A stretch of DNA of 53,451 nucleotides, taken from assembly GCA_017881915.1 (NCBI GenBank), contig JADGQK010000009.1:1-53451 (forward strand), given 5' to 3'. The stretch is from Chloroflexota bacterium. Its GTDB lineage: Bacteria; Chloroflexota; Limnocylindria; Limnocylindrales; CSP1-4. Of this stretch, positions 1 to 8,513 are shown one piece after another. Position 1 is the stretch's first letter; each line of letters starts with the position of its first letter. Both the position numbers and the translations under genes were made by a program. Below the pieces are notes generated by a model, which saw only the letters and a program-made list of their open reading frames with translations, ran no database searches and was not told the DNA's origin.

Positions 1-816
1 TTCTTCGTGGCGGCGAACCAGGAGGGCGGGCTGATCCAGGCACTCAAGGGTCCGGGCTTCGCCACGATCCCTTCGGCACTCGTCCAGGGTGGGCGACCTC
101 CGACCACCCTGACTGCCGATGCTCGGCGCTGGGGCCAGGAACTGCGGGCCGCCGGCGTCAACCTCGACTTCGCCCCGGTCTCTGATGTCGTCCCGCCGGG
201 CAGCGATGCGACCAACCAGCCGATCGGCGTCCTGCGTCGCGAGTACGGCCACGACCCGCTCACCGCCGGCAGCCACGCCGCGGCGTTCATCGCCGGCCTG
301 AGCGAGGCCGGGGTGGCCTCCACTGCCAAGCACTTTCCGGGTCTGGGCCGGGTCGCCGCCAACACCGACTTCTCGGCCGGGGTGGTCGATGATGTGACCA
401 CGGCCACCGATCCGTATCTCGGCTCGTTCCGGGCGGCGATCGGGGCCGGCGTCCCGTTCGTCATGGTCGCCCTGGCCACCTACACCCGGATCGATCCCGC
501 GCACCTGGCCGCCTTCTCGCCAAAGCTCATCGGCAGCGTGCTCCGCGGTGACCTCCGCTTCAACGGGGTAGTCATGTCCGATTCGCTCAGCGCAGCGGCG
601 GTTGCGTCGATCCCGGTGGGCCAGCGCGCGCTCGACTTCCTGCTCGCGGGCGGCGACCTCCTCGTCGTGAGGAGCGCCCCGGCGACCGTCGCGATGGTCG
701 CGGCCGTGCAGGCCCGAGCAACGACCGACTCGAGTTTCGCAGGCCTGGTGGACGAGGCGGCCCTGCTCGTTCTGGAGGCGAAGCAATCAGCTGGCCTGCT
801 GCCCTGCTCGAGTTGA
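1..816 (+). CDS. Glycoside hydrolase family 3 protein (beta-N-acetylhexosaminidase-like), 5' end cut by window
   Basis: The reading frame is open from base 1, so the N-terminus lies outside the window; 271 residues remain. The fragment has GH3 marks: a KHFPGLG loop at residues 110-116 of the fragment and VVMSDSL near 191-197, whose Asp194 sits where GH3 enzymes carry the catalytic nucleophile. The family (NagZ and relatives) removes terminal N-acetylglucosamine from peptidoglycan fragments or other glycans. The Asp-Ser-His of classical NagZ is not seen after KHFPG; an NTDFS sequence follows instead, so the exact substrate is open. The gene ends tail to tail with the PRC-barrel-like gene. No signal peptide can be judged because the start is missing. 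Confidence 0.85.
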   Translation, partial: FFVAANQEGGLIQALKGPGFATIPSALVQGGRPPTTLTADARRWGQELRAAGVNLDFAPVSDVVPPGSDATNQPIGVLRREYGHDPLTAGSHAAAFIAGLSEAGVASTAKHFPGLGRVAANTDFSAGVVDDVTTATDPYLGSFRAAIGAGVPFVMVALATYTRIDPAHLAAFSPKLIGSVLRGDLRFNGVVMSDSLSAAAVASIPVGQRALDFLLAGGDLLVVRSAPATVAMVAAVQARATTDSSFAGLVDEAALLVLEAKQSAGLLPCSS

Positions 817-851
817 GCGACCGCGGCGTGGCCGGGCGGACGCGCCCGGAC

Positions 852-1214
852 TCAGCCCGGTTCCTCGTCCTTGCCCGAGTCGCGGGTCCAGCCGAGGTGC
901 TTGCGTAGCCAGCCGACCGAAGCGAGGTGATACGTGGCTTCGTCGACATACGTCGGAAGCGCCTCGAAGTCGGCCGGTGTCAGGTCCGACTCGATCCGGG
1001 CCGTGGTCAGCGCCGTCACCTGGTTCGCGCTCAACATGACGTCCCGGGACTCGCCGTTGAGCCCCACCCGGATGCCATGGAAGAGATCCTCGGCATCGGA
1101 ACCGAGGATCTCGCGGACCACGCCAACGGACTGTCCGTTGGCGGCGACCACCGGCGTGAGGTAGGTCACCGCCCGCCACGCGATCGGTGTGGATTCCTTC
1201 GAAGAGTCGGTCAT
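852..1214 (-). CDS. Small PRC-barrel-like protein
   Basis: A 120-residue soluble protein. The first half (TYLTPVVAANGQSVGVVREI, then a LFHGIRV segment) follows the beta-strand pattern of PRC-barrel domains, which are small adaptor or ligand-binding barrels. The second half is acidic and helical and ends in charged residues. The ATG is preceded by AGAGGTGA, a good ribosome binding site. It is the last gene of a reverse-strand set of three small genes that starts at 1655 and diverges from the CGNR regulator, so it may be controlled by that regulator. The PRC assignment is by eye and moderate; a specific role cannot be named. Confidence 0.65.
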   Translation of the reverse strand: MTDSSKESTPIAWRAVTYLTPVVAANGQSVGVVREILGSDAEDLFHGIRVGLNGESRDVMLSANQVTALTTARIESDLTPADFEALPTYVDEATYHLASVGWLRKHLGWTRDSGKDEEPG

Positions 1215-1257
1215 CGGGTCACCTCTGAACGGCTGGGGCCGGAAGTGTGTTGCCCGA

Positions 1258-1518
1258 TCAGCCTAGCCGAGTCGCCCCGGAGCGGCTGCCGGCGCCCTCG
1301 CCGGCAGCGCACTCGTCGAGCACGCGGGCCAACCGGACCGACGCTCGCCCAGCCGTCATGGCGAGCCGGGCGGCTGCCCGCCGGAGCGGATGTCGATCCG
1401 TGCTGGGGTGCGCCTGCCGGTAGAGAGCCGCCTCGCGCACCAGCTCCGCCAGCTCGGCGTCGACCGTACGCTCAGCCGCGAGCCGGCGAGCTTCCAGGTA
1501 GTAGTAGTTCGGCCACAT
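1258..1518 (-). CDS. Hypothetical 86-residue protein
   Basis: I do not recognise this protein. It begins MWPNYYYLEARRLAAERT, is mostly helical with many Ala, Arg and Leu, and looks soluble. Its ATG overlaps the stop codon of the upstream 45-residue membrane protein (TGATG, sharing base 1518), and a GAGGTGA ribosome binding site lies inside the end of that upstream gene. This arrangement strongly suggests translational coupling and that both frames are real. It may be a cytoplasmic partner of the small membrane protein; that is inference from position only. Confidence 0.6.
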   Translation of the reverse strand: MWPNYYYLEARRLAAERTVDAELAELVREAALYRQAHPSTDRHPLRRAAARLAMTAGRASVRLARVLDECAAGEGAGSRSGATRLG

Positions 1519-1655
1519 CAGAAATCACCTCGCACGCTGTTGTGATGGCTCTGGTCGTCGCTGTACCCGGGCCGGCTGTCGAAGCCGACGGTGGCAGCGG
1601 CAATGCCCAGCAGGACGATCCCAGCCAGGATTGCGAGAGCGAACAGCAGGTCCAT
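1518..1655 (-). CDS. Small single-pass membrane protein, 45 residues
   Basis: This short gene reads MDLLFALAILAGIVLLG at its start, giving one clear hydrophobic helix over residues 2-23, followed by a polar tail rich in Ser, Asp and His. The ATG is preceded by AAGGAGG at ideal spacing, among the best ribosome binding sites in the window. The stop codon overlaps the ATG of the next gene. It is the first gene of the reverse operon and faces the CGNR regulator across an intergenic stretch of about 95 bp with repeated motifs. Family unknown; the N-out or N-in orientation cannot be decided. Confidence 0.65.
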   Translation of the reverse strand: MDLLFALAILAGIVLLGIAAATVGFDSRPGYSDDQSHHNSVRGDF

Positions 1656-1669
1656 TGATGCCTCCTTAC

Positions 1670-1747
1670 TAACCTGTATTGAGTGGTTCACTGGTTACTC
1701 GGAGAATAGCCCCTTGCGCGTAACCTGTCAAGCGAGTTAGAGTGGTT
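1670..1747. promoter_or_regulatory. Divergent control region with duplicated TAACCTGT / GAGTGGTT motifs
   Basis: TAACCTGT occurs at 1670-1677 and 1721-1728, and GAGTGGTT at 1681-1688 and 1740-1747, so each half of the region carries the same ordered pair. For the rightward CGNR gene, a weak TTGCGC (1714-1719) and TAGAGT (1738-1743) form a promoter with 18-bp spacing. The second TAACCTGT lies inside that spacer and the second GAGTGGTT overlaps the -10. This is what an operator for autoregulation would look like; the binding protein is inferred to be the adjacent CGNR protein. Confidence 0.45.
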
Positions 1748-1751
1748 AGCG

Positions 1752-2357
1752 ATGAATGACTTGGCCCCATCTCCGCAACCGGATCTCGAGACGACACTCG
1801 ACTTCATCAACACTGCCGAGCTCGAACGTGGCCGCCCGGTGGATGCCTTTGATTCAACCCGCGCCGCCCTCGATTGGTTGCAGGGGCGGGTCGGCATCGA
1901 TGCCTCCGGCGTGCCCGAATCGGCCGCCGTCCTGGCCCGGGTCGTTCGCGCTCGCACTGCCTTTCGGGAGCTGTGGGACTCTGTCATCGAGGGACGCACG
2001 GCGGACGGCGCGGCGCTGGACGAGATGAATCGGGTCCTGCGCCATCGCTCCCTGCTCGAGCTCCGGGCCGCCGGGCCGGATGGGGGAGTAGCCGGCTACC
2101 GCCTGGCCGAACGAACCTCGGCTGATCCGGTCGATGGCGCCCTGGCCAGATTGGCCGAGCCACTGGCGCTGACCCTTGGCTCGACGGACGCGATCGGGCG
2201 GATGCGGACCTGCGCAGACGACGAGTGCCGCTGGGTGTTCTTCGATGGATCGAGGACGCATCAGCGGCGCTGGTGCGATATGGCCAGCTGCGGCAATCGA
2301 GCCAAGGCGGCCCGTCACCGGGCCCGGGCGCGGGCCGGGGATCAGCCCACCGGCTGA
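1752..2357 (+). CDS. CGNR zinc-finger transcriptional regulator (ABATE domain)
   Basis: A 201-residue protein with the two-part build of the ABATE/CGNR family. An N-terminal domain starts with the typical TTLDFINT and may sense a ligand. The C-terminal zinc finger has Cys154, Cys159, Cys175 and Cys180, the last inside the signature CGNR (180-183), followed by a basic tail. Such proteins are thought to be DNA-binding regulators. No ribosome binding site precedes the ATG, and a TAGAGT -10 lies 8 nt upstream, so the message is probably leaderless. It is divergent from three small genes and is the likely regulator of both directions. Confidence 0.85.
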   Translation: MNDLAPSPQPDLETTLDFINTAELERGRPVDAFDSTRAALDWLQGRVGIDASGVPESAAVLARVVRARTAFRELWDSVIEGRTADGAALDEMNRVLRHRSLLELRAAGPDGGVAGYRLAERTSADPVDGALARLAEPLALTLGSTDAIGRMRTCADDECRWVFFDGSRTHQRRWCDMASCGNRAKAARHRARARAGDQPTG

Positions 2358-2373
2358 GCCTGCGAGGCGGGGG

Positions 2374-4914
2374 TCAGGCCTCGCGCACGACGAGGTTGAC
2401 CAGCCGGCCGCCGGCGTGGATCACCTTGTCCGGGGTGCGCCCGGCGAGCAGCTCGGCAATCCGGGGACGGGCCAGCACCAGGCGCTCCAGCTCGGCAGGC
2501 TCGATCCCGACGGGCACGCTCACCCGGTCGCGGACCTTGCCGTTGATCTGGACCGGCACCTCGCGCAACTCGGCCGCGATCGCGGTCTCGTCCACCGCCG
2601 GCCACGATTCGAGGTGAATCGAGGACTCGGCCAGGCCGGCCCCGGCCCGCAGGCGGTTCCAGAGCTCATCGGCGATGTGCGGCGCGGCCGGCGCGAGCAT
2701 CAGCAGCAGCAACCGGATCGCCTCATCCCAAGCCGGTCCGTTGGCCACCTCGCTGCCCCGGTAGCGGAAGAGCGTGTTGGCCAGCTCCATCAGGTGGGCG
2801 ACCATCGTGTTGAACCGGAAGCCTTCGTACTCCTCCGTGACGGCCCGCAGGGTCCGGTGGGCGGCCATCCGGATCGATCGTTCGGCGGCCGCCCGATCCT
2901 CTCCGGCGGGCAGCTTGCCGGAGTCGGGATCGCCGCCCTCCAGGCCATGCGAATCGAGGGCCAGGGTCCAGACCCGGTTCAGGAAGCGGTGGACGCCGCC
3001 GATCCCCGTCGGGCTCCACGGACCACCCTGGTCCCACGGTCCCATGAACATCAGGAAGAGGCGGATCGTATCGGCGCCGTACCTCGCGACCAGGTCGTCC
3101 GGGTCCTGCACGTTGCCGCGCGATTTGCTCATCCGCTCGCCGTCGGCGCCCAGGATCTGGCCCTGGTTGAACAGCCGCAGGAACGGCTCGCCCTGCTCGA
3201 CCAGGCCGATGTCGCGCATCATCTTGGTGATCTCGCGGGCATAGAGCAGATGCATGACGGCATGCTCCGCCCCACCCGTGTACTGGTCGACCGGCGTCCA
3301 GCGGGTCACCATGGCCGGGTCGATCGGCCCGTCGTCCTTGTGCGGCGACAGGTAGCGGAACCAGTACCACGATGAATCCATGAACGTGTCCATCGTGTCC
3401 GTCTCGCGCTGGGCAGGGCCGCCGCAGCTCGGGCAGGTGACGTTCAGGAACGCTGAGTCGCGGGTCAGCGGGTTGACGCCGCTGCCGGCGTAGTCGACGT
3501 TCTCGGGCAGCAGCACCGGCAGATCGGCCTCGGGCACCGGCACAATCCCACAGCGCTCGCAGTGGATGACCGGGATCGGCGTGCCCCAGAAGCGCTGGCG
3601 ACTGAACCCCCAGTCACGCAGGCGGTAGGTGACGGTTGGCTTGCCCGCGCCGCGCTGCTCCAGCCAGGCGACGATCTCACCGAACGCTTCGGCAGCGGGC
3701 CGGCCACTGAACGGGCCCGAGTTGACGAGGACTTCGTCGGCAGAGTGCTCGACAAACGCGCTCGTCAGGGCGGCGTCCGGATCGCCGTCCGCAGGCATCA
3801 CGACCTTGACGATCGGCAGTCCGAACCGAGTCGCAAAGTCGAAGTCGCGCTCGTCGTGAGCGGGGACGGCCATGATCGCCCCGGTGCCGTACGAGCCGAG
3901 CACGTAGTCGGCCACGAAGATCGGGATCGTCGCCCCATTCACCGGGTTGATGGCGTCCGCGCCCAGGGCGACTCCGGTCTTCTCGCGATCCGCCGACAGG
4001 CGATCGATCTCGGTGCGCGCGGATGCCTGGGCCAGATAGGCGTCGACCTCGGCCTTGCGATCGGGAGCCGTCAGGGCGGTGACGAGCGGATGTTCCGGGG
4101 CCAGGACCATGAACGTCGCCCCGAAGAGCGTGTCGGGCCGGGTCGTGAAGACCGGCAGCGGCTCGCCGCCGGCATGGTGCGCCGAGGGAGCCGTCGTGAA
4201 CGTCACCCCGGCGCCTTCGGACCGCCCGATCCAGTTCGTTTGCATGATCCGGATCGGGTCCGGCCAGCCGAGGCCCTTGAAGTCGAGCAGCTCGTCGGCG
4301 TACCTGGTCACCCGCAGGTACCACTGGTCGAGCTCCCGCTTCTCGACCCGGGCACCACAGCGCCAGCAATGGCGGTCGGTGCCCTCGACCTGCTCACGGG
4401 CGAGGGTCCCGTCGTTCGGGCACCAGTCGACCGCCGACTTCTGGCGGTAGGCCAGGCCCGCCTTCAGGAACTCCAGGAACAGCCACTGGTTCCAGCGGTA
4501 GTACTCGGGTTCGCAGGTGACGACCTCGGAGCTCCAGTCGAACGAGGTGCCCATGGTCCGCAGCTGGGCCCGCATCTTGTCGATGTTGGCCATCGTCCAC
4601 GTGCGCGGGTTGACCCGGTTCTTGATCGCGGCGTTCTCGGCCGGCAGGCCGAAGGCGTCGAAGCCGATCGGCATGAACACGTTCTGGCCGTGCATCCGGT
4701 GGAACCGGGCGAGTGCATCGGTCGGGGTCTTGGCGTACCAGTGGCCGATGTGCAGGTCGCCCGAGGGGTAGTCGTACATCGTCAGCGCGAAGAATTTCGG
4801 GCGGGTCGTGTCGGCCAGGTCGGTCCGGAACATGCCGAGCTCGTCCCAGCGCGCCTGCCAGCGCGGCTCGATCTCGGTGGGCTGATAGCGGTCGATCCGG
4901 GCGCGGTCGCTCAC
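2374..4914 (-). CDS. leuS: Leucyl-tRNA synthetase
   Basis: Charges tRNA-Leu with leucine. The protein is 846 residues, normal for bacterial LeuRS. Class I signatures are present: HIGH at residues 55-58 (within LHIGHWY) and RMSKS near 593. The inserted CP1 editing domain shows TTRPDTLFGATF, and the C-terminal domain contains QINGKVRDR. The frame stays open upstream through the tRNA-Ala gene, so a longer start would overlap that RNA. I chose the GTG giving VSDRARIDRYQPTEIEPRW, which matches the usual LeuRS beginning and has GAGG just upstream. Two CxxC pairs in the middle fit the zinc-binding insertion. Confidence 0.97.
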   Translation of the reverse strand: MSDRARIDRYQPTEIEPRWQARWDELGMFRTDLADTTRPKFFALTMYDYPSGDLHIGHWYAKTPTDALARFHRMHGQNVFMPIGFDAFGLPAENAAIKNRVNPRTWTMANIDKMRAQLRTMGTSFDWSSEVVTCEPEYYRWNQWLFLEFLKAGLAYRQKSAVDWCPNDGTLAREQVEGTDRHCWRCGARVEKRELDQWYLRVTRYADELLDFKGLGWPDPIRIMQTNWIGRSEGAGVTFTTAPSAHHAGGEPLPVFTTRPDTLFGATFMVLAPEHPLVTALTAPDRKAEVDAYLAQASARTEIDRLSADREKTGVALGADAINPVNGATIPIFVADYVLGSYGTGAIMAVPAHDERDFDFATRFGLPIVKVVMPADGDPDAALTSAFVEHSADEVLVNSGPFSGRPAAEAFGEIVAWLEQRGAGKPTVTYRLRDWGFSRQRFWGTPIPVIHCERCGIVPVPEADLPVLLPENVDYAGSGVNPLTRDSAFLNVTCPSCGGPAQRETDTMDTFMDSSWYWFRYLSPHKDDGPIDPAMVTRWTPVDQYTGGAEHAVMHLLYAREITKMMRDIGLVEQGEPFLRLFNQGQILGADGERMSKSRGNVQDPDDLVARYGADTIRLFLMFMGPWDQGGPWSPTGIGGVHRFLNRVWTLALDSHGLEGGDPDSGKLPAGEDRAAAERSIRMAAHRTLRAVTEEYEGFRFNTMVAHLMELANTLFRYRGSEVANGPAWDEAIRLLLLMLAPAAPHIADELWNRLRAGAGLAESSIHLESWPAVDETAIAAELREVPVQINGKVRDRVSVPVGIEPAELERLVLARPRIAELLAGRTPDKVIHAGGRLVNLVVREA

Positions 4915-4991
4915 GTCGGGCCTCGAAATGCCGAACCCCCGGTGGGCCGCCAGCCGCGATCGAGGGGTGAGGGAATGGCGGCGAAGATCGT

Positions 4992-5067
4992 TGGTGGAGC
5001 TACGGGGGCTCGAACCCCGGACCTCTTGCATGCCATGCAAGCGCTCTTCCAACTGAGCTATAGCCCC
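4992..5067 (-). tRNA. tRNA-Ala (anticodon GGC)
   Basis: A 76-nt cloverleaf ending in an encoded CCA. The acceptor stem GGGGCTA/TAGCTCC contains the G3-U70 wobble pair that identifies alanine tRNAs. The anticodon stem CTTGC/GCAAG encloses the loop ATGGCAT, giving anticodon GGC (reads GCC and GCU). The T arm has GGTTCGAGCC. It stands alone on the reverse strand immediately upstream of leuS, whose start must therefore lie beyond it. Confidence 0.97.
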
Positions 5068-5080
5068 GCCGTAGAGCGGC

Positions 5081-5086
5081 AGTATA
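5081..5086 (-). promoter_or_regulatory. -10 element for tRNA-Ala(GGC)
   Basis: On the reverse strand TATACT lies 13 nt before the mature tRNA 5' end, in the context CTGCTATACT. The same CTGCTAYACT sequence precedes the second tRNA-Ala gene and lepA, which supports it as a real -10 box. No good -35 was found. Confidence 0.55.
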
Positions 5087-5161
5087 GCAGCGGACTCGGC
5101 TCGATCCGGCGGGCTGAGCGGGGGGGCCAGCGAGGTTCCTCCGGACGATCCACGGGCGCCG

Positions 5162-6787
5162 GTGTCAGGACGACGTCAGGGTCGATCTCCACAATCTGGG
5201 CATGGATCAGCCGTCTTGACCGCACGAGCCTGGACTCGTCGGCAATTCCTGGCGGCGGGCGGCATCCTCGCGGTAGGCGCTGCGTCGGCCGGTGCCCTGG
5301 CAATCGGCGCGAGCGCCTCGGGCCGCGGTGGCCGGCCCTCCCCGGCAGCTTCCGCCAGCCCGCCCCCACCGTTGGCCCGCCGCAGCTATCGCTCGCGTTC
5401 CGACCTGAGTTCGGCTCCGGTGGTCGTGACTGCGCCGCTTGGCGCGGTCGCGCCTGGCCTTGTCTTCATCACCCCGAACAACGGACTGGCCCCCGATGGC
5501 CTGCTGATCGCCGACAACGCCGGCAAGCCGATCTGGATCCGGCCGGACACCGGTTCCAACGCCGCGAACTTCCGGGCGGCCGTCTACCGCGGCAGGCCTG
5601 TCCTGACCTGGTGGGAAGGCAGCGTGAACGGCGGCTTCGGAGCCGGCCAGCTCGTGATCATGGACGACACGTACACCGAGCTTCTCCGCTTCGGCGCAGG
5701 GGCCGGCCGGAAGGCCGACATCCACGAGTTCCAGATCACCCCCCAGAACACGGCCTTGATCCTGACCGATACCGGCGTGTCGCTGCCGGCCGGCGGTTCG
5801 CCCCCGCCCTGGCAGAACTGGGACTGCATCGTCGAGGAGGTCGACATCGCCACCGGCGCCGTGCTGTTCGAGTGGCACAGCGCCGACCACATCTCGCCCG
5901 ACGAGTCGGTGATCCCGCCACCCGGGACCACACCCAGCCCGTCCGCGACCACCAACACACTGGCCGGGACCGCGACCGCCACACCGGCCGGCTCGATACC
6001 GGCCCAGGCGATCCCGGTCTACGACTCGGTCCACGCCAACTCGATCGAGCTCGACACGGACGGCAACCTGATCGTCTCGGCCCGCAACACGTCAGCGATC
6101 TACAAGGTCGATCGCTCGACGGGCGAGATCCGCTGGCGGCTGGGCGGCAAGCGGTCGGATTTCAAGATGGGTCCCGGCGCGACATTTGCCCTCCAGCACG
6201 ATCCGCGCCGGCACCCCGACGGCACGCTGTCGGTCTTCGACGACGGAGCCGCACCGTCCACCTCGCGGGCCATCGTCCTGAACGTCGACGAGGCGGCGAT
6301 GACGGCCACCCTCGTTCGCTCCTACGCGCATCCCCACGGCAAGCTCGCGATGAGCCAGGGCAACATGCAGGTCCTGCCCAACGGCAACGTGTTCGTGGGC
6401 TGGGGCAGCACCGGCTACGCCTCGGAGTTCTCAGCCGACGGCCAGCTCCTGTTCGACGCCGATTTCAGCGGCTCGATCCAGTCCTACCGCTGCTTCCGAT
6501 TTCCCTGGTCAGGCCGCCCGGCGGGGCGGCCGGCCATCGCCGTGGACCCGGTCAGCAATGGCACGGTCAGTGCCTACGCCAGCTGGAATGGTGCGACCGA
6601 GATAGCAACCTGGGAGGTCCTGGGGGGTGCGGATTCGGGTTCCCTGGCCTCGCTTGGCAGATTCCCCCGAACTGACTTCGAGACGACCCTCTCCGTCAAG
6701 CCGGCCGGCTCGCTCCTGGCCGTCCACGCGCTCGACGCGAACGGCGTCACCCTCGGTACTTCCCCGACGGTGACGATCCCGGAGTAG
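5162..6787 (+). CDS. TAT-exported arylsulfotransferase-like (ASST) protein
   Basis: A 541-residue protein with a twin-arginine signal (TRRQFLAAGG, then a hydrophobic Ala/Gly helix), so it is exported folded. The rest resembles the arylsulfotransferase beta-propeller family: HEFQITPQNTALIL, then WDCIVEEVDIATGAVLFEW, then SVHANSIELDTDGNLIVS and IRWRLGG. ASST enzymes move sulfate between phenolic compounds, but many family members are uncharacterised. A Ser/Thr/Pro-rich insert lies at about residues 255-280. The GTG at 5162 is the longest start; a TTG at 5216 would put the twin arginine about 8 residues in and is equally plausible. Function is moderate; the family call is good. Confidence 0.8.
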   Translation: MSGRRQGRSPQSGHGSAVLTARAWTRRQFLAAGGILAVGAASAGALAIGASASGRGGRPSPAASASPPPPLARRSYRSRSDLSSAPVVVTAPLGAVAPGLVFITPNNGLAPDGLLIADNAGKPIWIRPDTGSNAANFRAAVYRGRPVLTWWEGSVNGGFGAGQLVIMDDTYTELLRFGAGAGRKADIHEFQITPQNTALILTDTGVSLPAGGSPPPWQNWDCIVEEVDIATGAVLFEWHSADHISPDESVIPPPGTTPSPSATTNTLAGTATATPAGSIPAQAIPVYDSVHANSIELDTDGNLIVSARNTSAIYKVDRSTGEIRWRLGGKRSDFKMGPGATFALQHDPRRHPDGTLSVFDDGAAPSTSRAIVLNVDEAAMTATLVRSYAHPHGKLAMSQGNMQVLPNGNVFVGWGSTGYASEFSADGQLLFDADFSGSIQSYRCFRFPWSGRPAGRPAIAVDPVSNGTVSAYASWNGATEIATWEVLGGADSGSLASLGRFPRTDFETTLSVKPAGSLLAVHALDANGVTLGTSPTVTIPE

Positions 6788-6794
6788 CTGGGCC

Positions 6795-6977
6795 TCAGGG
6801 CGCGTCCTGGCCGACGACCAGCGTCCACTCCAGTGAGCCCGCCCGAAGCGCCTCGGCGAGCAGCGCGTCGTTCATCAACCTCCTCAGGACGACCCGCCTG
6901 GGATCGCCTTCCGGAGAATAGATGCGCGAGATAGCCCGGTCGGGTGAGCCCCCCGGGGGTCCGCCATGTGGCACCAT
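6795..6977 (-). CDS. Possible small ORF, 60 residues
   Basis: A reverse-strand frame between the sulfotransferase-like gene and the metallopeptidase gene. Its second half (MNDALLAEALRAGSLEWTLVVGQ) has the composition of a real soluble protein, while the first 20 residues are Pro/Gly-rich. No ribosome binding site stands out and I recognise no family. It could equally be chance in GC-rich DNA. Confidence 0.25.
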   Translation of the reverse strand: MVPHGGPPGGSPDRAISRIYSPEGDPRRVVLRRLMNDALLAEALRAGSLEWTLVVGQDAP

Positions 6978-7042
6978 CGACGGGTGATTGCGCGCGTGCC
7001 CGCCAGGTGATCAGCCGGACCGAGGAAGCAGCCGAGCTGGCC

Positions 7043-7828
7043 ATGCCCGGCGGCTCGCTCGAGTACATCCTGCGGCGCTCAACGCGGGCTCGGCGGGTGC
7101 GGGTGACCGTCGATCCGTTGCGCGGGGTGATCGTCACGGTGCCCGCCCGCCGGCCCGGCGCACGGGATGCCCTCGCCTCGGTGGAGCCGTTCCTGCGCGA
7201 ACGCGAAGGTTGGATCCGGACCCACCTCCATCGGCAGGCCCGGCAACGGTCCAGAGTGGCCGGCCTGACTGCCGGCCTGGCCCCGGGCGAGCTCCGCGAC
7301 GGGGCCCTCCTGCCCTATCGCGGCCGGGCGCACCGGATCCGAGTCGTCGGACCGAGCAAGGACCTGGCCCGGTCGATCGTCCGGATCGAGGACGTCGACG
7401 TCCTGGGGACCAGCCGGACGATCATTCTCGAGCTCGCCAGCCGCGATCGGCGCCGCCCGGCGCGGATCCTCGAGGCCTGGTTGCGCGGCCGTGCCGTGAC
7501 CCAGGTCGAGGCGGTGATTACCCGCCACGCGCCGAGCCTGGGCGTGCATCCCTCGGTCGTCGTGATCCGGGATCCCCGCAGTCGCTGGGGCAGCGCCTCG
7601 CGGACGGGCCGCGTGGCGCTGAGCTGGCGGCTCATCCTCGCACCGCCGGAGGCCCTCGAGACGACCGTTGTCCACGAGCTGTGCCACCTGCGCGTGTTCG
7701 GCCATGGCCCGGCGTTCTGGGCGCTCGTCGCATCGCGCCAGCCGGACCACCTGCGCTGGCGACGCTGGTTGCGCGACCACGCGGTCGAGCTCCACGCGGT
7801 CCTCGCCGAGGATTCCGCCCGGGCCTGA
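7043..7828 (+). CDS. YgjP-like zinc metallopeptidase (DUF45/M48-like)
   Basis: A 261-residue protein with the typical opening of this family (LEYILRRSTRARRVRVTVDP). The zinc site is HELCH: His211, Glu212 and His215, with a downstream FGHGPAFWALV segment. SRWGSAS before the active site is another hallmark. YgjP-type proteins are predicted SprT-related metallopeptidases of unknown substrate. The frame is open upstream to 6944, with a GTG at 7007 as another candidate; I prefer the ATG at 7043 because it starts right at the conserved domain. No clear ribosome binding site marks any of these starts. Confidence 0.85.
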   Translation: MPGGSLEYILRRSTRARRVRVTVDPLRGVIVTVPARRPGARDALASVEPFLREREGWIRTHLHRQARQRSRVAGLTAGLAPGELRDGALLPYRGRAHRIRVVGPSKDLARSIVRIEDVDVLGTSRTIILELASRDRRRPARILEAWLRGRAVTQVEAVITRHAPSLGVHPSVVVIRDPRSRWGSASRTGRVALSWRLILAPPEALETTVVHELCHLRVFGHGPAFWALVASRQPDHLRWRRWLRDHAVELHAVLAEDSARA

Positions 7829-7895
7829 CCCGGCCGGTCGTGGCACAGTTGGCGGGAGCCCTCACGTCGCTCAGTCGTTCTCGGGAGGATCCTCC

Positions 7896-8387
7896 ATGTC
7901 TGCGGTCATTCGCCTCAACCACGCCGTCCTGTATGTCCGCGACGCGGCCGCGTCGGCCGACTTCTACCGGGACGCGTTCGGCTTCGTCGAGGTCAGCCGC
8001 GAGTTCGGTGGCCAGGCGGTCTTCATGCGCTCACCATCGAGCGACACGGCCAACCATCACGACCTCGGCCTGTTCTCGGTCGGATCGGCCGCCCCGCGGC
8101 CGGCGCGCGGCTCGACCGGGCTCTACCACCTCGCCTGGGAGGTGGCCACGATCGAAGACCTCGCTGCCACCGCCGACCACCTCTCCGGCATCGGCGCGCT
8201 GACCGGCGCGAGCGATCACGGCGTGTCGAAGTCGCTCTACGGGCGCGATCCCGACGGGATCGAGTTCGAGGTGATGTGGCGAGTACCGCGCGAGGACTGG
8301 GGCGAGGACGAGACGCGGGGTGCCGTCCGGACCCTCGATCTCGCGGCGGACGTCAAGCGCTACGGGACAAGAGCCGCTGCGGGGTAG
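7896..8387 (+). CDS. VOC-family protein (glyoxalase / extradiol dioxygenase fold)
   Basis: A 163-residue protein with two paired VOC modules: LNHAVLYVRDAAASADFYRD at the start and LYHLAWEV in the second module, ending with DPDGIEFEVMW. The two histidines and the glutamate of these motifs are in the positions of the metal ligands of extradiol dioxygenases and similar enzymes. A strong ribosome binding site (GGGAGGA) sits 6 nt before the ATG. The substrate is not evident; members act on aromatic ring diols, methylglyoxal adducts or antibiotics. The next feature downstream is a tRNA on the other strand. Confidence 0.85.
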   Translation: MSAVIRLNHAVLYVRDAAASADFYRDAFGFVEVSREFGGQAVFMRSPSSDTANHHDLGLFSVGSAAPRPARGSTGLYHLAWEVATIEDLAATADHLSGIGALTGASDHGVSKSLYGRDPDGIEFEVMWRVPREDWGEDETRGAVRTLDLAADVKRYGTRAAAG

Positions 8388-8388
8388 T

Positions 8389-8464
8389 TGGTGGAGATGA
8401 GGGGACTCGAACCCCTGGCCTCCGCGATGCGAACGCGGCGCTCTGCCAGCTGAGCTACATCCCC
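8389..8464 (-). tRNA. tRNA-Ala (anticodon CGC)
   Basis: A 76-nt cloverleaf with encoded CCA. Acceptor stem GGGGATG/CATCTCC again has G3-U70, the alanine identity pair. The anticodon stem CCGCG/CGCGG encloses TTCGCAT, giving anticodon CGC (reads GCG). D arm TAGCTCAGCTGGCAGAG and T arm GGGGTTCGAGTCCCC are standard. It lies convergent with the VOC gene. Confidence 0.97.
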
Positions 8465-8513
8465 ACCGGGGTCGACCGGGCGGCAAGTTGCATGCGCCTC
8501 GGGACCGGCGCCG

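Noticed and set aside
3562-6675. 1037-codon open frame antisense to leuS and continuing over the tRNA and the sulfotransferase gene
   Set aside because: Arg/Pro/Gly-rich chance frame of GC-rich DNA; leuS, the tRNA and the TAT-signal protein explain the region fully.
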